Positions 19,082 to 26,936 of a stretch of 64,000 nt of DNA are shown in pieces (position 1 is the stretch's first letter; each line of letters begins with the position of its first letter). Position numbers and translations under genes: made by a program. Source of the stretch: Desulfatitalea tepidiphila (lineage in GTDB: Bacteria; Desulfobacterota; Desulfobacteria; Desulfobacterales; Desulfosarcinaceae); contig NZ_BCAG01000006.1 of NCBI RefSeq assembly GCF_001293685.1, positions 434,001-498,000 of the forward strand, written 5' to 3'. Under the pieces are notes generated by a model. The model did no database searches. It was not told the DNA's origin and saw only the letters and a list, made by a program, of their open reading frames with translations.

Positions 19082-19261
19082 CCCATCTCCATTATCAATC
19101 ATTCACTTGACACCGTCCCGTGCACGCTGTGATTTCCGGGTCATACCCCTCTCTCCTTCTCATTGTACTTCCAGGCCAATAAGATAAGTGGATTACCATG
19201 ACTGTCAAAAACCATTACCACGCCATCGGATCCCCGATTTAAAAATAGATAGGATTCCTTA

Positions 19262-19301
19262 ACTTTCATACTTTTGTACTTTCGTACTTTCATACTTATT
19301 G
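19262..19301. repeat. 8-bp tandem repeat upstream of deacetylase gene
   Basis: Four consecutive 8-mers (ACTTTCAT, ACTTTTGT, ACTTTCGT, ACTTTCAT) and a degenerate fifth (ACTTATTG) occupy the intergenic space 52-91 bases before the start codon at 19353. The period is not a multiple of three and the tract is non-coding. Confidence 0.75.
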
Positions 19302-19352
19302 TTCCAAAATAGATGCATCTGATAGCAACCCTTCACCCCCCGGGAGAAACAG

Positions 19353-20363
19353 ATGATCCTCTACGATACATCCATCCCCATGAGCCTGGAACCGTTCGGC
19401 ATTCTGATCCCCGTCCGCGACAGCCGCGCCACACGGACGTTTGCCGCCCTGACAGAGCATCCGACAATCGGCCCAATGGTCCGCCGCTGGCATCATCCAA
19501 CGGTCAGCGAACGGCTTTCAAGGGATGATCTGATGCGCGTCCACAGCCCCGAATACGTGCAGCGTCTCTTTTCGGATGGACTGGAAACGGAGATACTGGC
19601 CACCTATGAACTCATCGCGGCCGACGGCACCTACCACCGCTATGCGCCCCAAAAGGCCGTTTACCCGCTGCGCCAGCTGTTCGAACGGATGCTGGTCAAG
19701 GCGGCCGGCACCACCCAATGCGGCCGCCTGGCCTTGGCTCACGGCTTCTGCTATTACTTCGGCGGCGGCATGCACCACGCCCATCGGGACCACGGCAGCG
19801 GCTTTTGCATGGTCAACGACATCGTCATCGCGGCACGTAAGCTCCAGGCCGAGGGCGCGGTCAGCCGGGTATGGGTCATCGATGTCGACGCCCACAAGGG
19901 AGACGGTACCGCCGCGCTGACCGCCGGCGACGCCAGCATCCTCACCTTGAGCATTCACATGGCCGACGGTTGGCCTTTGGACGGCCCGGCTTGCCTTCCG
20001 GACGGCACGGCCAATCCGGTATTCATTCCCAGCGACATCGAGATCCCCATCGCCTCCGGGGAAGAATCGGCCTACATTGAACGTCTGGAAATAGGCTTGC
20101 AGCGGTTGTCACAAATGGGGCGGGCGGACCTGGCCATCGTCGTGAACGGGGCCGATCCTTACGAGGCGGACGAATTGCCCTCAACAGCCGGCCTGAGCCT
20201 CTCCATCGACCAGATGCTGGCCCGGGACCAGCTGATCTACCGCTTCCTGCGCCGGCAGGACATTCCCGCCGCTTTTCTCATGGCCGGTGGATATGGCGAT
20301 CGGGTCTGGCCGGTCTATGCCCGCTTTCTCACCTGGGCGCTGGCCGATGCCCTAAAAATCTGA
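19353..20363 (+). CDS. Histone-deacetylase-superfamily amidohydrolase
   Basis: A 336-residue arginase/deacetylase-fold zinc hydrolase. The catalytic set is complete: His141-His142 (GMHHAH), zinc ligands Asp179 and His181 (IDVDAHKGDGT) and Asp268 (NGADP), and the transition-state Tyr314 (AGGYGD). The second histidine usual after the zinc-binding His is Lys182. In bacteria this superfamily removes acyl groups from small amides such as acetylated polyamines; the real substrate is unknown. The stop codon directly abuts the stop of the convergent GNAT-deacetylase-GNAT gene, making a second deacetylase at this locus. The ribosome site is GGGAG, 7 bases upstream. Confidence 0.88.
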   Translation: MILYDTSIPMSLEPFGILIPVRDSRATRTFAALTEHPTIGPMVRRWHHPTVSERLSRDDLMRVHSPEYVQRLFSDGLETEILATYELIAADGTYHRYAPQKAVYPLRQLFERMLVKAAGTTQCGRLALAHGFCYYFGGGMHHAHRDHGSGFCMVNDIVIAARKLQAEGAVSRVWVIDVDAHKGDGTAALTAGDASILTLSIHMADGWPLDGPACLPDGTANPVFIPSDIEIPIASGEESAYIERLEIGLQRLSQMGRADLAIVVNGADPYEADELPSTAGLSLSIDQMLARDQLIYRFLRRQDIPAAFLMAGGYGDRVWPVYARFLTWALADALKI

Positions 20364-22616
20364 TTACTTCAAAATTTTCAAATAGATGGCCTTGCCATCG
20401 CCCGGGGCGTAAAAATCCTTCAGGGTGGCTTCGAGCCGGTAGCCGCAATTTTCGTAGAATATCCGAGTGCTTGCATATTCGGCCCGTTGGGAGGTGTCCA
20501 CGTAGATGCGCCTGCCGCCGGCCTTGTGGATGCGCCGCTCGGTCTCCTTGATCAGGCGGCGTCCCAGTCCGCGGCGCTGGAATTCGGGGTGTACGGCGAT
20601 CCAGTACAGATCGAAACTGTTGGCGCTGCCGGCGATGGGTCCGTAGCAGGCGTAACCCACCAGGCGGCCGTAATGCTCGGCCATGATGAAGTAATAGCCG
20701 CTGGCCTCGCCCTTTGCCAGGCGCTCGGTGACCAACTCCTCGGCCACATCGACCTCTTCGGGATTGAAAAAACCGGTGACGGTCACCAGCCGGCGGATGC
20801 GCTCCGGGTCCTGGGGTTCGAGGGTATCGCGCCACCGCAGGCCGTGCATGTTCTCCCTCGCCGCCGGTTGCTGCTCGGCCGCCTTGACGCGCGCCGCCAC
20901 CAACCCCTTGAAAAAATGGACCGCGCTTGTGCCCAGGGTACGGTTGCGATAGCCCCCCTCCTGGACCACAACGGTGGGCAGGTTCAGATCACCAATCATG
21001 CGGCCGTTGTTTTCAAAATCACGGGCACCCAACCGCCAGGTACCCGTGGGATCGCCCTTGGCCGTATCCAGCCCTAGTGCCACCACGAGAAACAAGGGTT
21101 TGAAAGCCGCGATGCGTTCGATGGCCCTGGACAGGGTCTTGGCATAGAGCTCTCCGTCTACCGTCTCAGGCAGCGGCAGATTCAGGTTGAAACCCTCCCC
21201 TTCACCCTCGCCGCGCTCGTCTTCAAAACCGGTGAAATAGGGATAGGCGAACTTGGGATGGCCATGGATAGAGATGGTCAGTACGTCGGAGCGGCGGTAG
21301 AAGATATCCTGCTGGCCGTTGCCGTGGTGATAGTCGATGTCCAGGATGGCCACCCGGCCGTGGGCGCTGAGGAAGTTGGCGGCAATGGCGTTGTTGTTGA
21401 AGTAGCAGAAGCCGCCGAAGGCGCAGCGCTCGGCATGGTGGCCCGGCGGTCGAACCAGGGCATAGGCGATGCGGCGTCCGGCCAGGATTTCGGCGGCAGC
21501 GGTCAGGGCGCAGTCCACCCCCCGGCGGGCCGCCGGATAGGCATTGCGGTTGATGGGCGTAAAAGTGTCGATGCAGTAGTAGCCGGACAAGACCGACGGT
21601 TCCTTGGGCGGCCGGGTCTTGTTGCGGATCGGAAAGATATAAGGATAGAGGGACTTGCCTTCGGGCATCTCGGCGCAGGCGCGGCGCAGATAGTTGACCA
21701 GGTCGGCATCGTGTACGGCCGTGATGTGCTTCTCGCCGAAGGCCCGCGGCGGGCTGACGGCAAAAAGGCCGCTGGGGTCCAGAGCCTTGCGGATGGTGCT
21801 GACCCGCACCGGCGCCTCCACGTAGCCGTGTTCGTGCACGTGGTGAATGTCGTGCTTGTCGTTGACGACCAGGGCGATCTGCTCGATGGAGCGCCCTTCC
21901 ACCGCGCTGCGCACCGCCTCGGGCTTCACATAGCGAAAAGGCCGTAGGGGCACCGGGTCCTTCTGAAACGAGCCCACCACGCGGTTCACATAGTCGGGCG
22001 GACAGTATTCGGCATATTTGCGCTCGAGGATGGCCCGTACCACCTTCTGAACGAAGTCCCGACGCAGGGGCGCGGTGCGGTCCAGGCCGTCGTAGACCAG
22101 GTGCGGCATGCAGGTGTCGCCGGGCTTCACCGGCGTTTCGTAGCCCGAATCCACGATGGGTCGCGCACCATAACGTTCGTAGAACCTCAGGCGCGCCCGG
22201 TTTTCCCGGAGCAGGGCCTCATCCGGACAACGCTCGTGATCGTCAGGCAGACATTCGAAAAATAGCCCCCTGGCCTCCAGGTCCACGGCCTCTCCGCGCA
22301 CGCGGTCATAGAGGGCGCTGCCCAGGCCGCCGCCGGTCTTGCCGCCGGCTAGGGCGATCCAATCCAGGTAGCAGAACCCGATGACCGGCTCGTGCAGCAC
22401 CATGGCGAAACCCAGCACGCGGCGCCGCAAATTTTCGGCCACCAGCAAGATGGTGCGGAAGCGCTGTTTGAACGGATTGCGCAGCTTTTCGCCGATCTGC
22501 TCGATCTCCTCTTCGGGCACCGCGTTGAACCGCGTGCGCAGGATCTGCTGCACCTGTTTGAGGATCTCCCGGTTGATGGGCAACACATCGTCGTATATTC
22601 TTCTGATTTTAAGCAT
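20364..22616 (-). CDS. GNAT - acetylpolyamine-amidohydrolase-like deacetylase - GNAT fusion
   Basis: A 750-residue three-part fusion. Residues 1-175 are GNAT-like (WIALAGGKTGGGLGSALYD). Residues about 255-580 form an HDAC-superfamily domain close to acetylpolyamine amidohydrolases: His393-His394 (RPPGHHAE), zinc ligands Asp428 and His430 (ILDIDYHHGNG) and Asp517 (LGLDT), Tyr556 (QEGGY). Residues about 595-750 are a second GNAT with the acetyl-CoA loop VHPEFQRRGLGRRLI. One chain could therefore both add and remove an acyl group. It is the last gene of the aminomutase/ATP-grasp operon and overlaps the upstream ligase by 8 bases. A small metabolite made by the operon is the likeliest substrate (inference). 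Confidence 0.88.
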   Translation of the reverse strand: MLKIRRIYDDVLPINREILKQVQQILRTRFNAVPEEEIEQIGEKLRNPFKQRFRTILLVAENLRRRVLGFAMVLHEPVIGFCYLDWIALAGGKTGGGLGSALYDRVRGEAVDLEARGLFFECLPDDHERCPDEALLRENRARLRFYERYGARPIVDSGYETPVKPGDTCMPHLVYDGLDRTAPLRRDFVQKVVRAILERKYAEYCPPDYVNRVVGSFQKDPVPLRPFRYVKPEAVRSAVEGRSIEQIALVVNDKHDIHHVHEHGYVEAPVRVSTIRKALDPSGLFAVSPPRAFGEKHITAVHDADLVNYLRRACAEMPEGKSLYPYIFPIRNKTRPPKEPSVLSGYYCIDTFTPINRNAYPAARRGVDCALTAAAEILAGRRIAYALVRPPGHHAERCAFGGFCYFNNNAIAANFLSAHGRVAILDIDYHHGNGQQDIFYRRSDVLTISIHGHPKFAYPYFTGFEDERGEGEGEGFNLNLPLPETVDGELYAKTLSRAIERIAAFKPLFLVVALGLDTAKGDPTGTWRLGARDFENNGRMIGDLNLPTVVVQEGGYRNRTLGTSAVHFFKGLVAARVKAAEQQPAARENMHGLRWRDTLEPQDPERIRRLVTVTGFFNPEEVDVAEELVTERLAKGEASGYYFIMAEHYGRLVGYACYGPIAGSANSFDLYWIAVHPEFQRRGLGRRLIKETERRIHKAGGRRIYVDTSQRAEYASTRIFYENCGYRLEATLKDFYAPGDGKAIYLKILK

Positions 22617-23616
22617 GGCTCAAACCCCGGGCCTCGACGATGCGTGCCACGGCTTCGTCCAGGGTCAGACCGGCCCGCTCGACCGCCGCGGCGAAACCGG
22701 CGTCGGGGGACAGACACGGGTTGGCGTTGATCTCCAGAACCCAGGGCAACTGCTCGGCATCCACACGAAAATCGACCCGGGCATAGCCACTCAGGTCGAA
22801 CAGCTCCCAGCAGCGAAGAGCCATGGCTTCGAGCTGATCGAGCAACAGGCCGTCCTCGCCGCCGAAATCGAAACGGCGCGGCGTGTGGTGATAGGCGTAG
22901 CTGTCGCTGTCCCATTTGGCCTGATAGCCGACGATGCGCGGCTGGTCCTCACCGAAACCCTCGAAAACGATTTCGGCCGGCGGCAGCACAACCGGTCCGC
23001 TCGGCCCGTCGAGTACCGACAGGTTGAATTCACGTCCTGGAATAAAGGCTTCGGCAAAGCAGTCGCCGCCCAGATGGGGCGCCCGCTCGGCCAGCACGGC
23101 ATTGAGATGGGGGGTCTCGGCACCCTCTATGAGCGCCGACGCATCGATGCCGATGGAGGCATGTTCCCAGACCGATTTGACGATCCAGCGCGACGGCCAC
23201 TCCGCGCTGGCGGGAAGCACACAGGGCCGGCTTCCGTTGCAGGGCCCGACCCATACCGGCGTGGGCACGCCGGCCGCGTGAAGGCGCGTCTTGGCCAGGA
23301 TCTTGTTGGAGGTGAGAAAGATCGCTTCGGCCGATGAGCCGGTGTAGGGCTGCCCCATGGCATCCAGCAGAGAGGGCAGCAGATGAATCAGCCGGCCGCT
23401 GCCATCCAGCGCCTCGACCAGGTTGAACACCAGATCGGGTCCTGCAGCCTCGATTTTTCCCTTGATATCGGTCAGATTCAGGTCACAGGCGAAACGCAGG
23501 GTCTCATGCCCCAGACGATGCAAAGCGGCACCGACCATTTCGGCCTGCACCAGCACATCCTGCTCGTCCGGCGCCCCCCCCTCCTGGACCGCATTATGCA
23601 CCACCACGACGCGCAA
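22609..23616 (-). CDS. ATP-grasp ligase, D-Ala-D-Ala-ligase-like (second of pair)
   Basis: A 335-residue ATP-grasp enzyme. The N-terminal domain has FNLVEALDGSGRLIHLLPSL and GQPYTGSSAEAIFLTSNK, as in Ddl-type ligases. The central domain supplies nucleotide contacts (RWIVKSVWEHASIG; FAEAFIPGREFNLSVL). The C-terminal metal-binding strands are ARVDFRVD and WVLEINANPCLSPDAG. Such enzymes join a carboxylate (as acyl phosphate) to an amine; the operon context suggests ligation of a beta-amino acid or its derivative rather than peptidoglycan synthesis. It overlaps the upstream ligase gene by 23 bases and the downstream fusion gene by 8, so translation is coupled. Confidence 0.86.
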   Translation of the reverse strand: MRVVVVHNAVQEGGAPDEQDVLVQAEMVGAALHRLGHETLRFACDLNLTDIKGKIEAAGPDLVFNLVEALDGSGRLIHLLPSLLDAMGQPYTGSSAEAIFLTSNKILAKTRLHAAGVPTPVWVGPCNGSRPCVLPASAEWPSRWIVKSVWEHASIGIDASALIEGAETPHLNAVLAERAPHLGGDCFAEAFIPGREFNLSVLDGPSGPVVLPPAEIVFEGFGEDQPRIVGYQAKWDSDSYAYHHTPRRFDFGGEDGLLLDQLEAMALRCWELFDLSGYARVDFRVDAEQLPWVLEINANPCLSPDAGFAAAVERAGLTLDEAVARIVEARGLSHA

Positions 23617-24628
23617 AGGCCTGCCCCCCCTTTTTCCCGGCTTGCTGGCGGACCCGTTTCAGGGCCGAACGCATGATCTGTCCGATCAGGTCCACGTAAG
23701 CGATCCCCAGCAGGTTGCACAATATCGGCAGGTCCGAATGTTGGGGATGCAAGCCGGCCAGGGGGTTGACCTCCATGAACATGGGATCCTGTTGCGTGTC
23801 ACAGCGAAGGTCCACCCGTCCGGCATCTCGACAGCCCAGCACCCGCCAGGCCTCAAGGGCCACGGCCTCGGTCCGGGCCACGACCGTATCCTCCTGGGGT
23901 CGCACCAGTCGATAGGAAACCAGGTCCTCGCAACGCTCCTTGTTCACGTAGGAATAAACATTGGGCTCAGCCTGCTTGAGCAGAAGCACCTCCATGGTCC
24001 CGAGGACCCGGGCATCGGCGCCGGTACCCACCAGACCCACGGTAAACTCACGGCCGGACAAAAAAGGCTCGACCAGCACCGGCTGGTCAAAGGCGACCTG
24101 CAGATTGCGGCAGGCCGCACCCAGATCGTCCCGCCGGCGCACGATGGAATCGGGCGTCACCCCCTTGCCCGTGCCTTCAGCCACCGGTTTGATGAAATAG
24201 GGCGGACCGAAAGCGATCCGGCGCAAGTCCTGGGGGCCTTCAACCACGGTAAAATCAGTCGTGGCAACGCCCGCATCGCGCAACACGTGTTTGGTCATGC
24301 CCTTGTGCAGGGTCAAGGTCATAACCAATGGATCGGAAAAGGTATAGGGAATCTCGTAAGCGTCCAGCATGGCCGGTACCTGGGCCTCGCGGCCGATGCC
24401 ATGCATCCCCTCGGCGATGTTGAATACCATGTCCCAGCGATCGCCGGCCGCCAAGCGGGCCATCAAATGACGAGCATGTCCGATGCGGTCGCTCTGGTAG
24501 CCCAACGACGCCAGGGCATTCTCCAAGGCGTCGATGGTGTCGGCGCGATCGAACTCGGCCGTCTCCTCTTCCGTATAGCCGGCCGCAAGGTAGTCGGCCC
24601 GCAGGTCATAGGTCAGCCCAATCTTCAT
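23594..24628 (-). CDS. ATP-grasp ligase, D-Ala-D-Ala-ligase-like (first of pair)
   Basis: A 344-residue ATP-grasp enzyme, paralogous in layout to the next gene. It shows MKIGLTYDLR at the N-terminus, FNIAEGMHGIGREAQVPAML, the ATP-binding Lys in YFIKPVAEGTGKGV, EPFLSGREFTVGLVG, and the metal-binding DLRCD and FMEVNPLAGLHP. The start at 24628 fits the conserved N-terminus and overlaps the Cys-cluster gene by 23 bases; an ATG at 24700 would add 24 residues without homology. The tail (about 310-344) is basic. Two consecutive ligases imply two bond-forming steps or two alternative substrates. Confidence 0.86.
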   Translation of the reverse strand: MKIGLTYDLRADYLAAGYTEEETAEFDRADTIDALENALASLGYQSDRIGHARHLMARLAAGDRWDMVFNIAEGMHGIGREAQVPAMLDAYEIPYTFSDPLVMTLTLHKGMTKHVLRDAGVATTDFTVVEGPQDLRRIAFGPPYFIKPVAEGTGKGVTPDSIVRRRDDLGAACRNLQVAFDQPVLVEPFLSGREFTVGLVGTGADARVLGTMEVLLLKQAEPNVYSYVNKERCEDLVSYRLVRPQEDTVVARTEAVALEAWRVLGCRDAGRVDLRCDTQQDPMFMEVNPLAGLHPQHSDLPILCNLLGIAYVDLIGQIMRSALKRVRQQAGKKGGQAFARRGGA

Positions 24629-25190
24629 CGACCAGACCCTCCCACATGATTTCATCATACAGCATTCGATGCCAGCATACGGCTTCCGCATCTCCGACAC
24701 CGGCGATACCGGCCGCGACGACCGCAGCGGGGTCGATCCGCGCGGCCAGGCATTCCATGTCCCATCGATGGGCCAACCCTATCGCTGAATAGACATGGGG
24801 GAACAGACGACAAACCAAGGGTCGCACAGCCAACGGCAATTGGCAACCCGTGGCGGTCAAAAAAATACAATCTCCACTCTCGCGCTGTCTCAGCACGCGG
24901 CGGGTACCGTCGGGCCGAAAGACCTGCTGCTGCCAGACCGGATCGTCATCCTGATCCGCATAGGCGGCATCGCCGCAGGCCCGGTATTCAATAATATCCG
25001 ATTGCCGGGTGTGGCTCAGTATTCTGCGGCAATCCCCCCATGTCACATAGATATCATGCCCCTGGCAGCAACTTCTTCCATTGCGGGCACATGTTTGACA
25101 TAAACACACCCCACCGGTGGGTTCCGGGGCGATGGGCCGAAAGCGCCCTCCCCCGGCCTGCCCGCCGGTTTCATTGGATAACGCGGTCAT
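24606..25190 (-). CDS. YkgJ-like cysteine-cluster protein
   Basis: A 194-residue protein with the conserved Cys arrangement of the YkgJ/zinc-iron chelatase-like family: CLCQTCARNGRSCCQG near residues 29-44, a Cys in SGDCIFL, then GCQLPLAVRPLVCRLFPH near 115-132. The R-P-x-x-C-R-x-F-P element is the family signature. The cysteines probably bind a metal ion or iron-sulfur cluster; function in any member is poorly known. It lies between the radical-SAM aminomutase (40-bp gap) and the first ATP-grasp ligase (23-bp overlap). A role in maturing or supporting the radical enzyme is conceivable but unproven. Confidence 0.78.
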   Translation of the reverse strand: MTALSNETGGQAGGGRFRPIAPEPTGGVCLCQTCARNGRSCCQGHDIYVTWGDCRRILSHTRQSDIIEYRACGDAAYADQDDDPVWQQQVFRPDGTRRVLRQRESGDCIFLTATGCQLPLAVRPLVCRLFPHVYSAIGLAHRWDMECLAARIDPAAVVAAGIAGVGDAEAVCWHRMLYDEIMWEGLVDEDWADL

Positions 25191-25230
25191 CTATCGCCGC
25201 CCTCTGTCGTGCGGCCGATTCCGGAATCGC

Positions 25231-26532
25231 TCAACAGCAGTCCGGATACTTGTAAAGGTTCCCTTCGTAGTTTTTCAAAACGACATGGCCATGTTCACGG
25301 CCCATGACGTATTCGGGCATCAGAGGCACCTTGCCCCCCCCTCCCGGCGCGTCGATGACGTAGGTGGGCACCGCATAGCCGGAAGTGTGCCCGCGCAATC
25401 CGCGGATGATCTCCAACCCTTTTTCCACCGGCGTACGAAAGTGCGCCGAACCGGAAATCGGATCACACTGATAGAGATAGTAGGGGCGCACCCGCATCTG
25501 AAGCAGGTGATGCACCAGCGCGCTCATGGTTTCCACCGAATCGTTGACCCCCTTGAGCAGCACGGTCTGTGAGCCCAGGGGGATACCCGCGTCGGCCAGA
25601 CGCTGGCAGGCGCGGTAAGACTCGGTCGTGCACTCGTCGGGATGGGTAAAGTGCAGGCTCATCCAGAGCGGGTGGTGGCGGCGCAACATCTTGACGAGTT
25701 GCGGCGTCACCCGTTGGGGCAATACCGCAGGAATCTTGGTGCCGATGCGAATGATCTCCACATGCTTGATCTGGCGCAATTGAGTGAGCAGCCAATCCAG
25801 GCGCGCATCGCCCAGGGTGAGTGGATCGCCGCCGGACAGCAGCACATCCCGGACCGTGGGGGTGCGGCGAATGTAGTCCAGCGCATTTTCCAGACGACGG
25901 CGGTTGAAAAACAGTCGACCATGCCCCACCACCCGGGAACGGGTGCAGTAACGGCAATAGGTCGAACAAAAGTCCAGGGTCAAAAAGAGCACGCGGTCGG
26001 GATAACGATGCACCAGTCCCGGCACAGGGCTCTGGGTATCTTCGCCCAGGGGGTCATCATCCTCACCGACGGATTTGACAAATTCATCGACCACGGGCAC
26101 CACGGTTTTGCGCAAGGCATAATCGGATCCGTGGCCCACCAGCAGGCTCATAAAGTAGGGCGTAATCGCCAGCGGCAGGTTGGTTTGCAATCCCATGGCC
26201 GCGTGACGCTCACGATCGGTTAGATCGAGAAACTTCTCCAGTTGGGCAAGGGTGTGCACCCGGTTGGCGATCTGCCACCGCCAGTCGTTCCACTGACGTT
26301 CGGTGACCGTGGGATAGTAAAGCTGTTTGAAACGTCTGCGCGGTGTAGGGGTGTCGGGAGGCGAAGGTTGGATGGAAAGCTTGTGCTTGATCCTTTTTTC
26401 AGCAGGCAGGCTGATGGGCGTTGCCGCCTCCTGACTTGGAGGCTCCTCTTCGACCTCCGCAGCCACCGTGTTGGCACAACTGGATTTGACATCTGCTCTG
26501 GCTTTGGCTGGACGTCGTTGATGAATAGGCAT
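25231..26532 (-). CDS. kamA: KamA-family radical SAM aminomutase, probable lysine 2,3-aminomutase
   Basis: A 433-residue radical SAM, PLP-dependent aminomutase. The [4Fe-4S] cluster motif is Cys189-x3-Cys193-x2-Cys196 (CSTYCRYC). The PLP lysine is Lys401 in PGGGGK. Asp357 (CDP) and Asp394 (IDAPGGGGK) are spaced exactly as the two aspartates that hold the lysine side-chain amine in clostridial lysine 2,3-aminomutase (293 and 330); glutamate aminomutases differ there. Production of beta-lysine is therefore the best prediction. The first 65 residues are a low-complexity extension. The start at 26532 has an AAGGAG site; an ATG at 26568 lacks one. First gene of a five-gene operon. Confidence 0.88.
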   Translation of the reverse strand: MPIHQRRPAKARADVKSSCANTVAAEVEEEPPSQEAATPISLPAEKRIKHKLSIQPSPPDTPTPRRRFKQLYYPTVTERQWNDWRWQIANRVHTLAQLEKFLDLTDRERHAAMGLQTNLPLAITPYFMSLLVGHGSDYALRKTVVPVVDEFVKSVGEDDDPLGEDTQSPVPGLVHRYPDRVLFLTLDFCSTYCRYCTRSRVVGHGRLFFNRRRLENALDYIRRTPTVRDVLLSGGDPLTLGDARLDWLLTQLRQIKHVEIIRIGTKIPAVLPQRVTPQLVKMLRRHHPLWMSLHFTHPDECTTESYRACQRLADAGIPLGSQTVLLKGVNDSVETMSALVHHLLQMRVRPYYLYQCDPISGSAHFRTPVEKGLEIIRGLRGHTSGYAVPTYVIDAPGGGGKVPLMPEYVMGREHGHVVLKNYEGNLYKYPDCC

Positions 26533-26936
26533 TGCTCGAGGTTCTCCTTCTTCCGGCATGGCCGGCAATTAAAAGTGACGTCGGTGATACGCTTTGGGAA
26601 CAGGCTGCGGACAAATCCCGTGCCAAATATTTTTCCATGATATATCATGCAGTTAAAATTGTGCCGCCCGAACCGATCGGAATCGACGATTCCTGTTTTT
26701 TTCAATTCCACCCTAAAACGCCTCCACGAAACGCATGAGACCCAACAACGATCCGATATTATTAGTTTAATTTAATAAAACAGCAATTTTGGAATCCATT
26801 AAAAAAGGAAATACAAGTTCCCTTTTCAATGCGTTGCGGTAATGATGGGTCCGTTCTTTGGAAAGGGGGTGTCGGACGTCTCGATGATTGAAAAATAAAT
26901 CCAGTCCAATCCATTCAATGAACGCGATCGGCTGGA
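26533..26936. other. Intergenic region upstream of aminomutase operon
   Basis: About 400 bases with no convincing gene. An A/T-rich patch at 26755-26815 (TTATTAGTTTAATTTAATAA, nearly palindromic) stands out from the GC-rich surroundings and is the likeliest place for the operon promoter. No clear -35/-10 pair could be fixed. Confidence 0.4.

Noticed and set aside
25231-26532. Reading the KamA-like gene as glutamate 2,3-aminomutase
   Set aside because: Both lysine-binding aspartates are present at the right spacing, which argues for lysine.
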